Positions 59,775 through 64,000 of a stretch of 64,000 nucleotides of DNA are shown here, one piece after another (within the stretch, counting starts at the first letter, position 1; every line of letters begins with the position of its first letter). Both the position numbers and the translations under genes were made by a program. The DNA lies in contig MU405366.1 in the NCBI GenBank assembly GCA_022836615.1, positions 1 through 64,000 on the forward strand, written 5' to 3'. Source of the DNA: Annulohypoxylon bovei var. microspora (Eukaryota > Ascomycota > Sordariomycetes > Xylariales > Hypoxylaceae). Under the pieces are notes generated by a model. That model worked only from the letters and a program-made list of their open reading frames with translations. It did no database searches and had not been told where the DNA came from.

Positions 59775-61904
59775 TTAGACAGGAACGTTTATTTCGTATC
59801 CAATGAGCACTTCGGTGGTTGTCCCTTCCCAACCACGGTTTCCGGCGGCTGAGAGCATGAAGCGGCTAGACGGATCGATATGGAGGCTCGATATGACGCC
59901 GGCACGAGGTGGACCGGGAATAATCAGAAAAGGTGGCGGCGAGTGCTTGGTGGAATGTTCCGAACGAAGATCGTAGAGCCGGAGGATGTCATGAGACGCG
60001 CAGACCAGGTGCCGTCCGTTGACCATGGACCGAACACAGCTGACCGGGCCACTTCCGCCGGGGAACTTGAAAACCCGCTCTGGTTGCCAGCCTACGCGCC
60101 CTCCTCTCGCTTTCTGCACGCTAAACTCTTCCACCGTGCCGCTCCTCCGCCCGACGTAGATCCAATTGCCATCTGGGCTCCAGCATGCGCCCATGCACCA
60201 AGGAGGAATGCCAGGCCTATTACCGATGCGTGCTACCGGATTCGGTATCCGCCGGTCCCATATCCGCAGGGTCCCGTCGATGGATCCCGAAAGAAATGTG
60301 CTGTCCGAAGTCTGAGTCATGTCGTAATGCGCCGGCGCCGGCGCGGCGAAGACGGTCGAAGGCGACTGGGGTGCCATCCCTTGGGTTCCGGAAACCGCCG
60401 GCTGCGGCATACCCGCCAAATTTGATTGGAACGAGTGGTCGCCCGCCGACGGAAGCGATAAGTCCGGGAGAATAGGTAAAGACGAGGAGTCGTGGTCAGC
60501 GTCGACCCCGAAAGAGTTAAGCGTGCTATCACCAAACAGTGCAGAGTCTGGCCGGTTCGCATCCGGAAGACCCTGGCCGGCTGGCGGTTGGCCTGGCTCG
60601 GGGTCGAAAGTCGGGCCGGACATGTCGTAGTCGCCTATCGCGACATCGGCATCCTGGGCCGAGTCTTGCATCATAGCCCGAGAGAATTCATTGTCGTCAT
60701 CACCTCCGAAGGCACCCATCCCGTCATTATCGCCGAACAGATCAGAGCCTCCAGTAGGACTACCACCAAAAAGGCTGTCGTGCGCGGGACTGCCCTGAGG
60801 ATCAGTTATGCCATCTCTTCCGCCGGGTGCCTGGCCGGCGACCCCATTGATTCCAATACCGTTCACGCCGTTGCTCAGATCAGCACCGAACCCCCCGTCC
60901 GGCTCAAACTTCAAGTCACCATCCGCGCCGGGGTGAGAGTTGTTGGTGAACAGCGTATCGCTCGGAATATCCTCTTCGCTAGCCTCCAGAGGGATCGGTG
61001 CCCCTCCCATCGGCCGGATCTCGATAGCGGAAATCTGCCCCCCGCTTCCGTCAAACTGGCGCGTCACCTGTCCCGTATTCAAATCCCAGTCGAAGATGTT
61101 CTTGTCCCAGCTACCACTGATCACGCTCTTCTCGTCGGGCGAAAGGGTCAGCACGCTAACCGCGTTGGTGTGCTTCTTGAGGCACGCGATCCGCTTCCCC
61201 TCGTCGTGGCGCACACTCTGGAGGTTGATCCCGCCGCTCTCGAGGCCGGACAGGAGCCACAAGGCCTGGGAGTGGACTGCCAAACTGTAGACAGGACTCA
61301 GGACCAGGTCTTCCTGCCGCACGGGAGCAGGTTGGGGCTCCGCGTTTTCCCAATACGACATCAAGACCCCGGCCTTAGTCACCGAGTCGACAAAAGGATG
61401 CCTCTGCGCCACGGTCAGGAGAGTCTTGCCATTGATCGTGGCCGGCCCGTCGTACTTCCTGATGTATCCGTCGCTTCCACCGGTCATCCAATACCGGAGA
61501 TCCGGGGTGATAGCTATCGCGTTGATGCTAGTAGCCATAGGGGCTGCCATGGTCGGGACGATATCGTACGTCGCCGCGGTGAGCATCTCCGGGCGAACCC
61601 TCGGCGTCCACCTGGGGGTTCCGAGAGGGCCCGGGGTAGCCGAGGTCCGAGTGACGGCCGGGTTCGATACGCCGTTCGGTTGTCGATGGTCTTGGGTATC
61701 GTCTTCATCATCATGCTCGTGCTGGTCGGCATCGTCATCTTCGTCGTCGTCGTTCTCGTTCTCGTTGTCATCCTCGTCGTGGTCGGCGTTCTCGTTGTCG
61801 TCTTCGCCGTCGATGTCGCCATCGCCATCCGCGTCGTTGGTCATAAGATCGTCCTCATGCTCGTTATCCGAGCTCGCATTGGAGTCTCGGTCGAAATCGT
61901 CCAT
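59775..61904 (-). CDS. SPT8: SAGA subunit Spt8 (WD40)
   Basis: WD40 subunit of the SAGA transcription coactivator, which contacts TBP in the nucleus. Single exon, 709 aa, from the ATG of MDDFDRDSNASSDNE. Residues 15-75 are a nearly pure Asp/Glu/Asn tract. The conserved block MLTAATYDIVPTMAAP precedes the first blade (YWMTGGSDGYIRKYD). Further blades include SPDEKSVISGSWDKNIFDWD, then a long disordered insertion (about 330-530; Gly/Asp/Pro-rich), then FLSGSIDGTLRIWDRR, DGNWIYVGRRSGTVEEF, HLVCASHDILRLYDLRS and a last blade near FMLSAAGNRGWEG. The split propeller with a long insertion is characteristic of Spt8. The acidic tract leaves a long antisense open frame that is not a gene. Confidence 0.95.
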   Translation of the reverse strand: MDDFDRDSNASSDNEHEDDLMTNDADGDGDIDGEDDNENADHDEDDNENENDDDEDDDADQHEHDDEDDTQDHRQPNGVSNPAVTRTSATPGPLGTPRWTPRVRPEMLTAATYDIVPTMAAPMATSINAIAITPDLRYWMTGGSDGYIRKYDGPATINGKTLLTVAQRHPFVDSVTKAGVLMSYWENAEPQPAPVRQEDLVLSPVYSLAVHSQALWLLSGLESGGINLQSVRHDEGKRIACLKKHTNAVSVLTLSPDEKSVISGSWDKNIFDWDLNTGQVTRQFDGSGGQISAIEIRPMGGAPIPLEASEEDIPSDTLFTNNSHPGADGDLKFEPDGGFGADLSNGVNGIGINGVAGQAPGGRDGITDPQGSPAHDSLFGGSPTGGSDLFGDNDGMGAFGGDDDNEFSRAMMQDSAQDADVAIGDYDMSGPTFDPEPGQPPAGQGLPDANRPDSALFGDSTLNSFGVDADHDSSSLPILPDLSLPSAGDHSFQSNLAGMPQPAVSGTQGMAPQSPSTVFAAPAPAHYDMTQTSDSTFLSGSIDGTLRIWDRRIPNPVARIGNRPGIPPWCMGACWSPDGNWIYVGRRSGTVEEFSVQKARGGRVGWQPERVFKFPGGSGPVSCVRSMVNGRHLVCASHDILRLYDLRSEHSTKHSPPPFLIIPGPPRAGVISSLHIDPSSRFMLSAAGNRGWEGTTTEVLIGYEINVPV

Positions 61905-63001
61905 CGTGAGTACTACCAGGTGCTATTATTGATCAGGACGAAGTGCGACGAAGTTCCGCCCTCGCTTTGTCATCCTACGCCCTTTTCCGAGCAGCTTGCG
62001 ACCGTATCAAGGATGCGTATTTATCTTCTAACGATGGCAGAGGAAGTATGATCTCGTAGTGAAGATAAGGCGGCCGAGTCACTGCGTAGGGAAGGACGCA
62101 CGGATGCGAAGATTTATGTAGAAGTCTTCAATTTAGAGATTGTCCTTAAAAGAGGTAGCTTGCCAATGTGGATCCCCGATCTGAGGGTTTTCGTGGTAAC
62201 GCTTGGACCACCTGCGGTGGCAAGCGTTGACTACTGGATAACCTCAGATCGCGCGCAAATCTTAGTTAGTTTGAGAACTTAGATTAATCAACAATTTACA
62301 CACGAGTTTACCCTTACCAGTATAGAATAACGTCTATTACACATAGACGATATTCCGTACCATTAGGAGGCTCGGAAGCACACCAATAAAGAATGTTTAT
62401 TTAGTACCTAGTATCTAGCAATATGGTTTAATGCGATAGGTTATGACTAAGATTTAAGAAAACTTTACAGAGGTTGGGGGCCAAAAGTTTTGCACATCAG
62501 CCACCTGGCGCGTAATTAAATAAAAAACTTCAAACTGAATAATAACTTATCTACCTAGTATTATATTTTAACAAATGACCGACCGCTATAATTAAAACAG
62601 CTTAATCAGTAACGCAAAACGCCATGTAATGCGAAGATATTTCAACTTACACGAGTTTGACCCTCAGCAGAATCCCCCGAAAGTTTTGGTCCCAACCTTC
62701 GTATTGCATAGAAATAAAGACTAAGCGGGGATTCTAAATTCCTAGATACGTAGGTAGGTACATTCGCCCCCCTTTCCACCCTCAACCTCCCACATCCATG
62801 CCAGTAGAAACAACTCCATCTAACTAATCCTAGGTAAATATCGGGATAATGATAAAAGTCTAGATCATGCTAATACATATAATATTGGAAACTAATGTAA
62901 ATAAGCACTTATTTATGTGAATAAACTAATCATCTACAATACCTACATCAGGTATGTATTGCTTGCCGCCACTTAACTAGAAAGGAATCGTTGCCGTCGT
63001 C
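61905..63001. other. intergenic spacer with compound hairpin
   Basis: About 1.1 kb that hold the SPT8 promoter (61905 onward), the compound inverted repeat at 62177-62251 listed separately, and an AT-rich stretch with TAGGTA words at 62300-62950. No protein gene supported. Confidence 0.55.
62177..62251. repeat. compound inverted repeat (nested hairpin)
   Basis: The outer arms CGATCTGAGG (62177-62186) and CCTCAGATCG (62242-62251) pair perfectly over 10 bp, plus TT/AA after a one-base bulge. The inner arms AACGCTTG (62198-62205) and CAAGCGTT (62221-62228) pair over 8 bp. Inside these CCACC and GGTGG pair around a TGC loop, with GA bulged on the left. This gives a 75-nt folded-back structure. 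It is GC-rich compared with its surroundings. Confidence 0.8.
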
Positions 63002-64000
63002 TTAGCGGAACCCTGGGAACCTCCTACTTCTCGGTTGAAATCCCTTATCTCCCTTGAACAAGGCGCCTCCTTGAGGAACAACCGGTCGCCTTGGAGTACT
63101 CCGCACCGGCGGCTGACCTTGATTTATCCTCGACCAGACTGAATTGTTTCTCGCGCTTCTCCGGGGGACACCTAGGTCACCTTGCTTGATCGGCCACGAC
63201 GGTGCTATTCTCCGCTCGTTGGGGATGGGTATGGCAACGAGCCGTCTATCAGGTACTTCAGGTGGCACTTCGATGACATCGTCATCCTCGCCCGCCTTCT
63301 TCGACGACTTTTTCCCACTCGAACCTCGAGCCGGCGGTCGCATCACATCTCCGGCATCCTGCAGCTTCCCTGCGCCGTTTTTCGCCTGGTCAGTCAGTTC
63401 AACCGCGATTCGTGCTCTATAGTCCATCTCTTTGACTGCTTCGTACGCGTTGAGGCCAATCATCTCCCACCGCACCGCGTCGGGGTTAAACCACCCGCCC
63501 ATGGGGGCCCATAGCTGTTCGTCGTAACTTCTACCCTCCGCCATATCTCTGGCGAGGCGGTCCAAAATCTGCTTCGCCGACCAGTATACGCGCAGCCCAC
63601 AGCTCCAGTTGTCCTTCTGCCAGGGCACCCACACGACACGCTCGCAATCAGCTGCGAACGTGAGTCCGCTCTTTTCAAGAATATGCCGCAACCTGTACGA
63701 GATCATCTGATTTCTTTCCGTGCCGCTCGCGTCTTTCCAGGCATCGATAATGGCTATGTGAAGGACACGGTCCCACCTCCCGGTCGTCTCGTCCGTTTTA
63801 CCTTTGTGCACGACCGCTAACTCCCAGTGGATATCGTCATAATTAAGCGGCCACAGGCTGTATTCGGTTTGCATAAACGCGTTGAAAAACCTAGGATACG
63901 GTCGGCTCAACATATTTCGAAACTCCCTCTCGCCCGTATGGAAAATCCCTCGGATGCTCGTATCTGCTATGTGAATTCTTCTCCGCGTCTGCGCCGGGAG
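63002..64000 (-). CDS. Ulp1-family cysteine protease, 5' end beyond window
   Basis: C-terminal part of a Ulp1/SENP-type (C48) protease, expected to remove SUMO or a related modifier. The frame is open from 64000 down to the TAG/TAA region at 63002 (332 codons). The ATG at 63913 is internal, because upstream codons (RRRIHIADTSIRGIFHTG) are open and protein-like. The catalytic triad is visible: His in DDIHWELAVVHKG, Asp in IAIIDAW, and Cys in DNWSCGLRVYW, preceded by the conserved Gln in PWQKDNW. After the protease comes a basic, Pro/Arg-rich disordered tail (KKSSKKAGEDDD, RRSARNNSVW, PRRPVVPQ). Deubiquitinase-like or self-standing lineage-expanded Ulp1 proteins are alternatives to true SUMO protease. 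Confidence 0.82.
   Translation of the reverse strand, partial: LPAQTRRRIHIADTSIRGIFHTGEREFRNMLSRPYPRFFNAFMQTEYSLWPLNYDDIHWELAVVHKGKTDETTGRWDRVLHIAIIDAWKDASGTERNQMISYRLRHILEKSGLTFAADCERVVWVPWQKDNWSCGLRVYWSAKQILDRLARDMAEGRSYDEQLWAPMGGWFNPDAVRWEMIGLNAYEAVKEMDYRARIAVELTDQAKNGAGKLQDAGDVMRPPARGSSGKKSSKKAGEDDDVIEVPPEVPDRRLVAIPIPNERRIAPSWPIKQGDLGVPRRSARNNSVWSRINQGQPPVRSTPRRPVVPQGGALFKGDKGFQPRSRRFPGFR

Noticed and set aside
60492..62051. 519-codon open frame on plus, antisense to SPT8
   Set aside because: It is a shadow of the GC-rich, low-complexity SPT8 exon (acidic Asp/Glu codons give Val/Ile/Leu runs on the other strand). It has no domain, and the SPT8 frame is unambiguous.

Overview
The window is nuclear DNA of a filamentous ascomycete, most likely a sordariomycete. 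The evidence is short GT-AG introns of about 50-90 bp in most genes, single-gene transcription units on both strands, long intergenic spacers, and typical fungal families: cutinase, AA9 LPMO, PTH11-like receptor, phiA, Rds1, btgC-type GH17, and SAGA subunit Spt8. The class is an inference; no rRNA or marker gene is present. I rebuilt 20 gene models by hand from splice sites and reading-frame phase. Nearly all close with an exact codon count.

Layout. 1-4187 is gene-free. 4188-4992 is a secreted cutinase. 6281-12090 holds a divergent endomembrane pair: lunapark (ER junctions) and a GRIP golgin (trans-Golgi). 13558-18316 has two tandem MFS transporters, one sugar-type and one siderophore-type. 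They converge on a membrane-anchored TAP-like peptidase (18526-20616), which is followed by a PTH11-like seven-helix protein (21151-22748). 24903-25980 is an AA9 lytic polysaccharide monooxygenase with a 4-nt microexon. 27967-36473 carries small or hydrophilic proteins, a phiA-type cell-wall protein, a basic nuclear-looking protein and a one-pass membrane protein with a disturbed N-terminal frame. 39107-41461 is a membrane-anchored GH17 glucanase. 42524-46257 has an orphan protein, a SWIM+RING ubiquitin ligase and a SnoaL-like protein. 47139-51349 is a large NFX1/ZNFX1-type RNA helicase. 52691-55608 is a GH92 alpha-mannosidase with one frame problem. 57501-61904 has an Rds1-type ferritin-like stress protein convergent with Spt8. 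63002-64000 is the 3' part of a Ulp1-family cysteine protease.

Themes. Several genes act on plant or fungal polymers (cutinase, AA9, GH17, GH92), and several face the outside (two transporters, TAP peptidase, PTH11-like protein, phiA). The rest is housekeeping: ER/Golgi shape, SAGA, helicase, ubiquitin and SUMO enzymes. I see no secondary-metabolite cluster, CRISPR, tRNA, rRNA or intact transposon. The most unusual items are the AA9 microexon that encodes the axial tyrosine, a decayed reading frame at 56182-56676, a compound hairpin at 62177-62251, and an intergenic sequence saturated with TAGGTA/TACCTA words.
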